Shown here one piece after another: positions 31,958 to 40,488 of a stretch of 44,014 bases of DNA (position 1 is its first letter; every line of letters starts with the position of its first letter). The DNA comes from Alphaproteobacteria bacterium UBA1002 (lineage in GTDB: Bacteria > Pseudomonadota > Alphaproteobacteria > Rickettsiales > UBA998), in assembly GCA_002291845.1 (NCBI GenBank), contig DBAU01000014.1:1-44014 (forward strand). Reading direction: 5' to 3'. The notes under the pieces are model-generated. The model saw only the letters and a program-made list of their open reading frames with translations. It ran no database searches and was not told the DNA's origin. The translations under genes and the position numbers were made by a program.

Positions 31958-34231
31958 ATGCCCAAGAAAAAATCGTCAGGCCCTCCCCGCCGCCTTCCCA
32001 GCAAGCAAGAGCTTCGCACCTTTCTCGCGCAGTATCAAAAACCACCGCCGCTCGCGGAAGTGGCACGCGCGTTCCATGTGCATGGCGAGGATCGCCGGGA
32101 GCTAAAACGCCTGCTACGAGACGTCACGCCGGGCCGCCCATCGCGCGACCGCAGCAACTCCCGTGAAGGCCGTGGCCGCGATTTGCCGCCGGTCTCCGTT
32201 ATTGACATCACCGGCATGAATGAAGACGGCGAGTTGATCGCCACCCCTGCCGGCTGGAACGATGAGCGTCGCGTACCGCCGATGATCATTATCCGTGCCT
32301 CTCGCGAGGGACAGGCCGGCACCCTTGGCGACCGCGCGCTGGCGCGTATCAGCCGCGGCACCTCGCAAGTTTATTACGGCACAGTGATTCGCCTGCTGCC
32401 GGTGCCGCAAGCCCAGCGCGTACTGGGCATGGTGACGCGGGTGAGCGGCGGCGCACTCATCTCCCCGGTCAGCCGTAAAGATAACAGCAGCTATTTCGTT
32501 GCCTCGGATGATCTGATGGATGCGGAGGATGAGGAGCTGGTTGAGATTGCTCCCTTGCCCCACAGCCGCGCCATGGGCGATAAGCCGGCGAAAGTGGTGG
32601 CCCGTATTGGCCGCCTGGAAGATCCCAACGCCGCCAGCCGCATTGCCGTGCACCGGCATGAAATCCCGACGCAGTTTTCAGAGGCATCCATCCATCTGGC
32701 GGAATCCGCGCCCGCTCCGGTGCTCGGTGGCCGCACGGATTTACGCCACATCCCGCTCATCACCATCGACGGTGAGGACGCGCGTGATTTCGACGATGCC
32801 GTGTTTGCCGAGCCGGATACCGATCCCGGTAATCCGGGCGGCTGGCATCTGCTGGTAGCCATTGCCGATGTAGCGCATTATGTGCGCTCCGGCGCGGCGC
32901 TGGACCGTGATGCATTCGAGCGCGGCAACTCCGTGTACTTTCCCGATTTCGTGGTGCCGATGCTGCCCGAGGCGCTCTCTAATGGCCTGTGCTCGCTGAA
33001 ACCGGACGAAGACCGTTACTGCCTTGCTGTGCATCTGTGGATTACCGCCGAGGGGGAGACAATCCGCCATCATTTCGTGCGCGGGCTGATGCGAAGCCAT
33101 GGCCGCTGGACCTACACCAAGGTGCAGGAGGCCTACAACGAGCTGTCATTGCGAGGCGCAAAGCGCCGCGGCAATCCGGACACGTCCGCTGGATTGCTTC
33201 GCTCCGCTCGCAATGACGATGAAACCATTATCACCAATCTCTACGGTGCTTATGCCGCACTGCAAAAACACATTGAGAAGCGCGCACCGCTCGATCTGAA
33301 CCTGCCTGAGCACAAGGTGAAGTTCGACGCGCAGGGCCGTGTGATCGATATTTACAAAGTGCAGCGGCTCGATGCGCACCGCCTGATCGAGGCCTACATG
33401 ATCGCCGCGAACGTGGCGGCGGCGGATACGCTTTCCCACCACCGCATGGGGGCCATTTTCCGGGTCCACGAAGCCCCAGACCTCGCCAAGCTGACGACGC
33501 TGAAGGAAATGCTGAAGGGCAGCCATTACAGCTTCTCCACTAGCGGACGCATCGAGGCGGCGATGTTTAACAACCTGCTACGTCAGGCCGAGCAGCGTGA
33601 TGAGGCGGCCACCATCCACACCACAGTGCTGCGCTCGCAGATGCAGGCGTACTATGCACCGCAGAATGTGGGGCATTTTGGTCTATCGCTGGAATCCTAC
33701 TGCCACTTCACTTCGCCGATTCGGCGCTATTCAGACCTGATCGTGCATCGTGCGCTGATCTCCATTTACAACTGGGGGGATGACGGGATGACTCCTGCCG
33801 ACCTGACGCGGCTGGAGGACATTGGCGAGCATATCTCCACCACCGAGCGCCGCGCCATGCAGGCCGAGCGCGAGGCCATGGAGCGCTACACCGTGGCGTA
33901 TCTGGCCGCGCATACCGGGGCGGAATTTGCCGCCCATATCAGCGGTATTAATCAATACGGTCTATTCGTAGAACTGTCAGAAAATGGCGCACAGGGCTTT
34001 GTGCCGCGTGGGGCGCTGTCCGATGATTTCTATACCTTTGATCCCAAGCGCGTGCGGCTCACCGGACGGCGTTTCAAGCGGGAATACCGACTGGGCCAAC
34101 CGCTGCGCGTTATCCTCGACATGGCGGACATCCTGACCGGTTCGCTGCGCTTTGTGATCGTGGAGAGCGATCATCGGCGCTCTGCCCCGATGACTTCAGC
34201 GCATCGCAAGCGGCACCGGGGCAAGCGCTAG
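31958..34231 (+). CDS. rnr: Ribonuclease R
   Basis: This is a 757-residue 3'-5' exoribonuclease of the RNB family that degrades structured RNA. It has an N-terminal helical domain, cold-shock domains, the RNB catalytic centre ITIDGEDARDFDDAVFAE (aspartates 271, 274, 277, 279, 280), ASICHFTSPIRRYSDL-type text at CHFTSPIRRYSDLIVHRAL and an S1 domain (SGINQYGLFVELSENGAQGF) before a basic tail. Within the RNB domain, residues about 397-420 come from an in-frame palindromic repeat and have no counterpart in the family. All catalytic residues are intact, so the insert seems tolerated. The promoter suggests a leaderless mRNA. Confidence 0.96.
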   Translation: MPKKKSSGPPRRLPSKQELRTFLAQYQKPPPLAEVARAFHVHGEDRRELKRLLRDVTPGRPSRDRSNSREGRGRDLPPVSVIDITGMNEDGELIATPAGWNDERRVPPMIIIRASREGQAGTLGDRALARISRGTSQVYYGTVIRLLPVPQAQRVLGMVTRVSGGALISPVSRKDNSSYFVASDDLMDAEDEELVEIAPLPHSRAMGDKPAKVVARIGRLEDPNAASRIAVHRHEIPTQFSEASIHLAESAPAPVLGGRTDLRHIPLITIDGEDARDFDDAVFAEPDTDPGNPGGWHLLVAIADVAHYVRSGAALDRDAFERGNSVYFPDFVVPMLPEALSNGLCSLKPDEDRYCLAVHLWITAEGETIRHHFVRGLMRSHGRWTYTKVQEAYNELSLRGAKRRGNPDTSAGLLRSARNDDETIITNLYGAYAALQKHIEKRAPLDLNLPEHKVKFDAQGRVIDIYKVQRLDAHRLIEAYMIAANVAAADTLSHHRMGAIFRVHEAPDLAKLTTLKEMLKGSHYSFSTSGRIEAAMFNNLLRQAEQRDEAATIHTTVLRSQMQAYYAPQNVGHFGLSLESYCHFTSPIRRYSDLIVHRALISIYNWGDDGMTPADLTRLEDIGEHISTTERRAMQAEREAMERYTVAYLAAHTGAEFAAHISGINQYGLFVELSENGAQGFVPRGALSDDFYTFDPKRVRLTGRRFKREYRLGQPLRVILDMADILTGSLRFVIVESDHRRSAPMTSAHRKRHRGKR
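33145..33217. repeat. Palindromic repeat inserted in frame in rnr
   Basis: A 73-base element with terminal inverted repeats GTCATTGCGAG and CTCGCAATGAC lies within rnr and is translated as a basic stretch (SLRGAKRRGNPDTSAGLLRS then ARNDD). This peptide is the typical reading of a dispersed alphaproteobacterial repeat, comparable in behaviour to Rickettsia palindromic elements. The rnr frame stays open through it. Confidence 0.88.
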
Positions 34232-34235
34232 GGCC

Positions 34236-34264
34236 TTGAAGGGCTGGCAGCTTTTGCCTATAGT
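34236..34264 (+). promoter_or_regulatory. Promoter of the complex I subunit gene
   Basis: TTGAAG (34236-34241) and TATAGT (34259-34264) are 17 bases apart and lie about 25 bases before the ATG at 34289, which has GAGGAG nine bases upstream. Confidence 0.6.
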
Positions 34265-34288
34265 CCGCGCCAGACGAGGAGATTCATC

Positions 34289-34585
34289 ATGCGTGTGACC
34301 ATCTACCAGCCTTCCAAAACCGCCATGCAGTCCGGCAGCCGTCGCACTAAGCAATGGCGTATGGCATTTGAATCAGACGGCGCACCGTTTATCGAGCCGC
34401 TCATGGGCTGGGTCGGCAGCCGCGACACCACGCCGCAGGTCGATTTGTATTTCGATAGCGAGGCGCAGGCATGCGAATACGCCACCCGTAAAGGTTATGA
34501 ATTCACCGTCGTCAAAAAGAAAACGCATGTCATCGCCCCGAAATCCTACGCGGATAATTTCAGAACAGACCGAGTAAAGACATAA
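34289..34585 (+). CDS. Complex I 18 kDa (NDUFS4-like) accessory subunit
   Basis: This 98-residue protein belongs to the ETC complex I subunit family, homologous to mitochondrial NDUFS4. It shows VTIYQPSKTAMQSGSRRTKQ, W-x-M-x-F, PLMGWVGSRDTTPQVDLYF with the family's MGW and S-x-D signature, and AQACEYATRKGYEFTV. The protein sits on the matrix/cytoplasmic arm of NADH:quinone oxidoreductase, so this organism should have a mitochondrial-type complex I. Such stand-alone genes are characteristic of alphaproteobacteria. Confidence 0.93.
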   Translation: MRVTIYQPSKTAMQSGSRRTKQWRMAFESDGAPFIEPLMGWVGSRDTTPQVDLYFDSEAQACEYATRKGYEFTVVKKKTHVIAPKSYADNFRTDRVKT

Positions 34586-34607
34586 ATAAGGTAGAGTGAA
34601 TATAAGG

Positions 34608-34634
34608 ACTCTTCTACCAAGAGTTGATTTTTCT
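34608..34634 (+). terminator. Weak intrinsic terminator
   Basis: ACTCTT-CTACC-AAGAGT (34608-34624) forms a six-base stem and is followed by GATTTTTCT. It lies just after the complex I subunit gene and before the regulator promoter. Confidence 0.45.
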
Positions 34635-34635
34635 A

Positions 34636-34680
34636 TTGACGAATATGTGTGCAGGGAACTATCTTTGCTCCTTGTATACT
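34636..34680 (+). promoter_or_regulatory. Promoter region of the NtrC-like regulator
   Basis: Two candidates exist. TTGACG (34636-34641) and TATCTT (34660-34665) are 18 bases apart. A TG-preceded TATACT (34675-34680) is an extended -10 only 15 bases before the preferred ATG at 34696, giving a leader of under ten bases. No ribosome site precedes that ATG. Confidence 0.4.
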
Positions 34681-34695
34681 TTACTTCGCGCGCGC

Positions 34696-35982
34696 ATGTC
34701 ATCCCTGCTTGTCATCAGTGCCGTTGCCGAATCGCTTCCTTTGTTGCAGGAGTGCGCCCGTCATTTGGACATGGATATGCATGCGGTCGCTGACACGTCC
34801 TCAGCGGTTGAGCAGCTTACCTTACCCGGCGCGATTTCTCCGGATATTATTTTACTGCATATCGCTGAGCCAGAAATCGCCTATACCGCACAGCTAGACA
34901 CGCTGACCCGCATCGCGCGCCGAAGCCGCATTTTAGTGACGATGCCCCTCTCGCTGCGGCCCATCGGCCTGGAAGCACTCAAATGCGGTGCACATGATTT
35001 TCTTTGTTTGCCATTGCAGAAGGAAAAGCTCACCAGCGCCCTACGGCATCTGATACAGAGCGAAAAGGACAATCGCAGCGTTAGCCCTGTTGATGGTCTG
35101 GTCGGGGTAAGCCCCAGCCTTACGCATCTACAGTTGCGCGCACGGGCTTATGCTCAAGGCACACGCCATTTATTGATCCGTGGTGAACGGGGAGTGGGAA
35201 AAACCCATCTTGCCCTCATGCTGCAACAGGAAAATCCACTTGGCGAAGCCAGTGTTATCGCCCACTCTTATCGTGATGATACTCATTTCCAACAACTATT
35301 AGAGCATGCCGGGGAAGGGAGAACACTCATTCTTGACCTCCCGGAGCGCTCTAATAACATTACCGGTCAACCACTGAATCTGGTCAAGCTATGCGAGGAG
35401 GCGAGCGCCTATCATATTCGTATTTTTTTCTGTCAACACACCAGCCGTCGTGGACGCAAACCTAGTCTCATGATGCCAGACGAGTCGATACTGGTTCCCC
35501 TCCTCTACCCGCCCTTACGTACTCGCCCTGAAGATATTGTTGCGCAGTTTTCGGTGTTTAATCGCCGATCTGCCACCATGCTTAATCGTACCCCACTTAC
35601 CCTATGTGACGAAGGCCTGTCACTGCTGCTGCATCATGATTGGTCCGGCAATACGCGAGATCTGCAATTTTTAGTCTTTCAACTTTACATGATGCAAGAC
35701 GGCCCGCGCATTGAGTTGCAGAATATCCAGAGCTTATTTCACCGCCAGCCCATGCCAACGCCCTACCTGGCGAGCTCCAATCCACACCCGAGCAGCAGCT
35801 CACCCACCATCCCCTTGCTGAATGACAACGGGGATCTGCGCGCCTGGGATGCCATTGAAACTGATTATATTCGTGAGGCCTTCCAGTTCTACCGTGGCCA
35901 CAAGAGCGAAATTGCCCGAAAAACCGGGATGGGGCGTAGCACGCTTTACCGCAAGACCAAGCATCTCAAGCTGCACGGCTAA
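34696..35982 (+). CDS. Degenerate NtrC-like response regulator
   Basis: This 428-residue protein has the three-part layout of NtrC-family regulators. The receiver-like domain (1-120) lacks the phosphoacceptor: IILLHIAEPE has His55 where Asp is expected, the acidic pair is lost and the conserved lysine is replaced (DFLCLPLQ). The AAA+ domain keeps Walker A GERGVGKT and the PPLRTRPEDI motif, but the segment between Walker A and the weak Walker B (TLILDLPE) is short and lacks the GAFTGA loop that contacts sigma54. A Fis-type helix-turn-helix ends the protein (HKSEIARKTGMGRSTLYRKT). So it probably regulates without phosphorylation or sigma54. The ATG at 34696 fits the fold; upstream TTG/ATG starts add non-domain residues. 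It lies about 200 bases before virB3. Confidence 0.85.
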   Translation: MSSLLVISAVAESLPLLQECARHLDMDMHAVADTSSAVEQLTLPGAISPDIILLHIAEPEIAYTAQLDTLTRIARRSRILVTMPLSLRPIGLEALKCGAHDFLCLPLQKEKLTSALRHLIQSEKDNRSVSPVDGLVGVSPSLTHLQLRARAYAQGTRHLLIRGERGVGKTHLALMLQQENPLGEASVIAHSYRDDTHFQQLLEHAGEGRTLILDLPERSNNITGQPLNLVKLCEEASAYHIRIFFCQHTSRRGRKPSLMMPDESILVPLLYPPLRTRPEDIVAQFSVFNRRSATMLNRTPLTLCDEGLSLLLHHDWSGNTRDLQFLVFQLYMMQDGPRIELQNIQSLFHRQPMPTPYLASSNPHPSSSSPTIPLLNDNGDLRAWDAIETDYIREAFQFYRGHKSEIARKTGMGRSTLYRKTKHLKLHG

Positions 35983-36073
35983 CAGTGACACCACTTTGAA
36001 TACTTTTACCAAGACAAAAGAATCGGCCGAAATACACAAATATTTACTTCTTATTCATTGATCTTGTGACGAA

Positions 36074-36107
36074 TTGTCAAAAAACTGTCATATTTTGGCG
36101 CTATACT
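36074..36107 (+). promoter_or_regulatory. Pho-box promoter of the T4SS operon
   Basis: TTGTCAA-AAAA-CTGTCAT (36074-36091) matches the PhoB box (CTGTCAT-N4-CTGTCAT) in 12 of 14 repeat positions. A TATACT -10 element (36102-36107) begins after exactly 10 bases, the spacing of classic PhoB-activated promoters where the box replaces the -35. A short hairpin TCAGCC-TCGG-GGCTGA (36107-36122) covers the predicted start site. The leader to virB3 is about 75 bases. The rest of the gap 35983-36188 is AT-rich without a gene. Confidence 0.65.
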
Positions 36108-36188
36108 CAGCCTCGGGGCTGATTGACCAAATTCATAAAAAATTTAGCATTCATTTCTATCATGCCCCATGCCGTATGAGGAGTGAAT

Positions 36189-36494
36189 ATGAGCAAAGGC
36201 CGCTTGTCTGCTGATCCGCTATTTCAAGGCTTGGCGCGTCCTACCATGATCGCTGGCGTGAGCTACATGTACTTTGTTATCAACGCGATTCTTTCTCTTG
36301 TGGCTTTTATTAATACTAAAAACTTTTTTATTTTATTGATCGTCGCCCCGGCAATCCATGGCATTGGCTACTTGATCTGCCGCAAAGAGCCACGCGCAGT
36401 GGAGCTACTGATTTTAAGGGGAAAAACAGGCTATCTCTCGTTAAACAATATTGCAGGGTTTCACTTTAACGCCAACTCATATGATGTCTTCTGA
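36189..36494 (+). CDS. virB3: Type IV secretion protein VirB3
   Basis: This 101-residue inner membrane protein is VirB3, a small component at the base of the type IV secretion channel that works with VirB4. It has the family's DPLFQGLARPTMIAGVSYMY and two adjacent transmembrane helices (MYFVINAILSLVAFI; FFILLIVAPAIHGIGYLI). GAGGAG lies five bases before the ATG at 36189, so I prefer it to a GTG at 36183. Its stop overlaps the virB4 start (TGATG). It is the first gene of the operon behind the Pho-box promoter. Confidence 0.93.
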   Translation: MSKGRLSADPLFQGLARPTMIAGVSYMYFVINAILSLVAFINTKNFFILLIVAPAIHGIGYLICRKEPRAVELLILRGKTGYLSLNNIAGFHFNANSYDVF

Positions 36495-38902
36495 TGGCTG
36501 GCCTTAAACTAAAATTGAAACGACGGGAGGTTTCAAAAGCCAAGTATTCGCGGCAAGAGATTTCTGTTTCAGAGTTTATCCCTTACGCGCATCACTGGGA
36601 CAAGGAAACGCTCTACACAAAATCCGGTGAGCTTCTTCAAATTGTAAAGCTTGAAGGTTTTGCCTTCGAAACGGCGGATGACGAAGACGTCGATATGAAA
36701 AAAATGGTGCGCAACTCTCTGCTTAAGAGCATGGGAGAAGGCAACTATGCGGTATGGTTTCATACGATTCGCCGACGCCAGTCCGCTTATCCCGGGGGCA
36801 AACAGCCCCAGAATTATGCCCATTTCATTGATGAACAATGGAAAAAAAAGCACCACTCTAAAGAATCCTACATCAATGAACTCTACATGACGGTTATCCG
36901 GCGCGAGGATAAAGAAGGCCTCGGCATGATTGAGCACATGTATCGCAAGCTAGAAGGGGCCGCCGACAAAAAAGCTTCTGACCAAACACTCAGAGATCAA
37001 CATAAAGAGCTGGTAGAGACCGTTTATCGTGTCGTGGCTACGCTGAAAGACTACGGCGCACGGGTACTGACCGTGAAAGATACGGAATACGGGCCAATCT
37101 CGGAACCATTAGAGTTTCTGGGCCGTCTGGTGAATTGTGGTGAATATCAACCGATGGTCGTGCCTTCCATCAGCATTGATAAACATCTGCCAACCCATCG
37201 CCTCTATTTCGGCACACGGGCGATTGAATCGCGCGGCATTAACGGCTCACGATTTGCCGGAATTATCTCCATCCGCGAATACGCCCCCGCCACGGCGGCA
37301 GGGATGATGGACGCCTTTCTACAACTTCCAATGGAATTCATTATCTCTCAGTCTTTTACATTCCATAATCGACAATCCAACCTCAACCAGATGCAAATTC
37401 GTCAGCGGCGCATGATGGCCGCAGAGGATAAAGCAATTTCTCAGGTGGCTGAAATCTCTGAAGCGTTGGATATGGCCATGTCAGGGCACGTGGCATTTGG
37501 CACTCACCATCTGACGGTTTTATGCATTGAGGATAATCCAAAAACATTGGAAAGTTCTATTTCCGCAGCGATTGCCGAGTTGGTTAATCTTGGGATTAAC
37601 CCGGTGCGCGAGAAGATGGTTATGGAGCAGTGTTATTGGGCGCAGCTCCCCGCAAATTTTGAATTTATCGGACGAAAAGCTGACATCAGCACGCTGAATT
37701 TATCCGGCTTTGCATCCAACCATAATTATCCCATAGGGCGAATCTCCGGCAACCATTGGGGAGACGCCGTCACGGTATTTGATACCACCTCAGGCACGCC
37801 CTATTTCTTCAATTTCCATCTGCATGATGTAGGGCATACTACGATCATCGGTCCAACCGGCGCGGGTAAAACCGTGCTCATGAACTTTCTCACCGCACAG
37901 GCACAAAAATTCAAATGCCGTACCTTTATTTTTGACAAAGACCGCGGCTGTGAAATTTTCGTGCGGGCACTGAATGGCAAATACACGATTATTGATCCTG
38001 GTAAGCGATGCCATTTTAACCCGCTACAACTTCCCGATACGATGGAGAACCGTAACTTCCTTGCGGAGTGGATTAAATCATTGATCTCGGTGCATGACGA
38101 GCCGGTGACCGCAGAAGACATGGCACGCATTCAAGAAGCGGTCGCCGGGAATTACAAACTTGATAAAAAAGATCGCATGCTGCGAAACATTGCTCCCTTC
38201 CTTGGTCTGGAGGGGCCAGGAACGATCGCCGGACGATTGAAGATGTGGCACAGCGATGGGCAATATTCCGGGCTTTTTGATAATGAGACAGACGTTATCA
38301 ACTTTGGCAATGACACGGTATTTGGCTTCGAGATGGGCGAAGTGCTTTCCGATAAAACAAGCCTCGTCCCATCGCTGATGTATTTATTTCACCGCGTGCA
38401 TCTGTCACTGGATGGCACGCCGACCATCATCATTCTCGACGAAGCATGGGCACTGATTGATAATAAACATTTCCGTGCAAAAATTAAAGACTGGCTAAAA
38501 ACACTTCGCAAGCTAAACGGCATGGTGGTCTTTGCTACCCAGTCTGTGGAAGATGCCACCAACTCAGAAATCAGCGATACTCTGATTCAGCAAACGTCTA
38601 CGCAGATTTTCCTGCCGAACCCCAAGGCCACGGATATGTATAAAAAGGCCTTTATGGTAAGTGACCGTGAATTTAACCTTCTAAAGACCACCGATCCGGG
38701 AAGTCGCTTCTTCCTCGTAAAGCAAGGTAAAGACGTGGTGGTGGCTCGTATTGATCTCTCGGGCATGGAGGAGGTGATTAATATTCTCTCTGGTCGCGCG
38801 GAGACCGTTGGTATCCTTGATGAGATTCGTCGCGAGATTGGCGACGATCCGGAAGTATGGATTCCGATTTTTCAAGAACGGCTGAAGAGGCGCAGCGCAT
38901 GA
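36494..38902 (+). CDS. virB4: Type IV secretion ATPase VirB4
   Basis: This 802-residue protein is the VirB4 ATPase, which powers assembly and transport by the type IV secretion system at the inner membrane. The N-terminal half is the CagE/TrbE-like domain (HWDKETLYTKSGELLQIVKL near the start); the motor domain has Walker A GPTGAGKT (453-460) and Walker B IIILDEAW (Asp649-Glu650), followed by VFATQSVEDA. The length is normal and nothing is missing. It overlaps virB3 by one base and the first virB6 gene by four. Confidence 0.97.
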   Translation: MAGLKLKLKRREVSKAKYSRQEISVSEFIPYAHHWDKETLYTKSGELLQIVKLEGFAFETADDEDVDMKKMVRNSLLKSMGEGNYAVWFHTIRRRQSAYPGGKQPQNYAHFIDEQWKKKHHSKESYINELYMTVIRREDKEGLGMIEHMYRKLEGAADKKASDQTLRDQHKELVETVYRVVATLKDYGARVLTVKDTEYGPISEPLEFLGRLVNCGEYQPMVVPSISIDKHLPTHRLYFGTRAIESRGINGSRFAGIISIREYAPATAAGMMDAFLQLPMEFIISQSFTFHNRQSNLNQMQIRQRRMMAAEDKAISQVAEISEALDMAMSGHVAFGTHHLTVLCIEDNPKTLESSISAAIAELVNLGINPVREKMVMEQCYWAQLPANFEFIGRKADISTLNLSGFASNHNYPIGRISGNHWGDAVTVFDTTSGTPYFFNFHLHDVGHTTIIGPTGAGKTVLMNFLTAQAQKFKCRTFIFDKDRGCEIFVRALNGKYTIIDPGKRCHFNPLQLPDTMENRNFLAEWIKSLISVHDEPVTAEDMARIQEAVAGNYKLDKKDRMLRNIAPFLGLEGPGTIAGRLKMWHSDGQYSGLFDNETDVINFGNDTVFGFEMGEVLSDKTSLVPSLMYLFHRVHLSLDGTPTIIILDEAWALIDNKHFRAKIKDWLKTLRKLNGMVVFATQSVEDATNSEISDTLIQQTSTQIFLPNPKATDMYKKAFMVSDREFNLLKTTDPGSRFFLVKQGKDVVVARIDLSGMEEVINILSGRAETVGILDEIRREIGDDPEVWIPIFQERLKRRSA

Positions 38903-40488
38903 TGCATCGTCTGCTTTGCTTGGTACATTCCCTCAGCATCCCACGCATGCTGATATGGGTTTGCCTGGCGGCCAGCGTCATCACGGTGCTTGATACGTCA
39001 TTCGCTTATGCGCAAACGGCCGGTGGCGGTGGAATGCTTCCGGATGCCAGCCAACCGGCAGATCTGGCCGGCGGCATGAAAGGCAATGCCAGTGAGTATG
39101 ATATTTCCAAATGTCCGGGAGAGGGAATCGCATCACGATTTGTGCCATGTATCCGCGATGTTGTAATGAACTCCGCGAGCATTATGTTCAAGGAGGTATA
39201 CCCTTTCTTTGAGAGGGCCATCTACATACTACTGACACTCTCCGTTTTGCTGTACGGAACCATGCTGGTTACCCAGTGGATACCGACGCCAAAGGCATCC
39301 ACCGAAACCTTCATGCTGATCATCAAAATTGGAGCGGTGGTCGGGTTTACTGCCAATATTGAAGTGATCTACTTTCTGGTAGTTCAAATCCTCGACGGGA
39401 TGATCGAATCAGTGACCAACTATTCGTTCAGCGGATATGGCGGCAGTTCACTGCGTTGTGCCCCCGGCACCAAGTTTGGAGGTGGCACATTATCTGGCAC
39501 CACGCCGCCTTACATGTTTTTGTGGCACCGTGTGGATTGTGTGCTGGACCGTATTATCGGCATTAATGCCAACGCAGGACAGGAAATCTCTAATGGTATT
39601 TTAGGATTTCTTTGGGATAACGCCTTTACCGGAGCCATGGGTATTATGGTATTTCTGGGAGGACTCTACATGCTAGCAAGCCTTGTAATGGGCTTGTTCC
39701 GTGCCATTGCGCAATACATCATCTCATTGATGATCTTGGCTTTACTGGTCTTGGTGTCACTGATTTTCATTCCGCTGATTCTCTTTAAACAGACAACGGG
39801 TGAACACTTCCGCAAATGGGTGAAGATTTTGATATCCACCATCTTGCAGCCTGTGGTGGTGTTTGCCTTTCTCAGTGTGCTTATTACGGCGCTGGATGTC
39901 ACCATGTTCAGTGGGCAGAACTCGTTCTACCGTACGGTGGCGGGTGAGAATTCAACCGAGGCCGATTTTAGCCTCAGTCGTTATATGGACGAAAACAACC
40001 TCTACCGTCGGCGGCAGGTGGGCCCTTACACGCACGATACGGCCCCGCCCCCTGGACAAGCCCCCACGGCAGAAGCAAACACCCGCAATGCAACCAATAC
40101 TCCGGATAATCCTCGTCCTCGTACCAATGGCAGTATGACAGAATTGCTGGTGGGCATTGAATATCAAGAGATTGACTGGCCTCGGCTATGCTCCATGCGC
40201 GGATCCAGCGCTCCAACCATCGATTGTGGCAATGCAAATGAAACGATGCGTCAGGCGGTCGGTAATTCACTGATCATGTGCATCATTACCGCATTTTTAC
40301 TGGTACAGATGATGAATCAAGTGCCATTGCTTGCTCAGGATCTCACCGGAGGGGTGCGCGAAACCATCAACACTGGACTTTTGGCACGTAGCACGATTGG
40401 GATGTCGCAAGGCGTTTCAAATGTAACCAATAATTTCTCCCAGCGCATTCAGGGCCTGGTTGGAGCACGGCGAGGAGGGGCGCGATGA
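38899..40488 (+). CDS. virB6: VirB6-like membrane protein, copy 1
   Basis: This 529-residue protein is a VirB6/TrbL-family channel component. A signal-like N-terminus ending FAYAQTAGGG is followed by a periplasmic segment with paired cysteines (ISKCPGEG, FVPCIRDV), helices (ERAIYILLTLSVLLYGTML), a Cys-containing loop (LRCAPGTKF) and a core of about five membrane helices (FTGAMGIMVFLGGLYMLASL; YIISLMILALLVLVSLIFIP). The tail is glycine/arginine-rich. The start at 38899 gives an ATGA overlap with virB4. Its large size and signal peptide resemble the multiple VirB6 proteins of Rickettsiales. Confidence 0.88.
   Translation: MMHRLLCLVHSLSIPRMLIWVCLAASVITVLDTSFAYAQTAGGGGMLPDASQPADLAGGMKGNASEYDISKCPGEGIASRFVPCIRDVVMNSASIMFKEVYPFFERAIYILLTLSVLLYGTMLVTQWIPTPKASTETFMLIIKIGAVVGFTANIEVIYFLVVQILDGMIESVTNYSFSGYGGSSLRCAPGTKFGGGTLSGTTPPYMFLWHRVDCVLDRIIGINANAGQEISNGILGFLWDNAFTGAMGIMVFLGGLYMLASLVMGLFRAIAQYIISLMILALLVLVSLIFIPLILFKQTTGEHFRKWVKILISTILQPVVVFAFLSVLITALDVTMFSGQNSFYRTVAGENSTEADFSLSRYMDENNLYRRRQVGPYTHDTAPPPGQAPTAEANTRNATNTPDNPRPRTNGSMTELLVGIEYQEIDWPRLCSMRGSSAPTIDCGNANETMRQAVGNSLIMCIITAFLLVQMMNQVPLLAQDLTGGVRETINTGLLARSTIGMSQGVSNVTNNFSQRIQGLVGARRGGAR

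Noticed and set aside
34624..34695. TTG or ATG starts upstream of the NtrC-like regulator
   Set aside because: The added residues precede the receiver fold, the region carries -35 and -10 elements, and no ribosome site is present.
34697..34722. Two TGTCAT motifs at the regulator start as a Pho box
   Set aside because: They are 13 bases apart instead of 11 and lie within the coding sequence.
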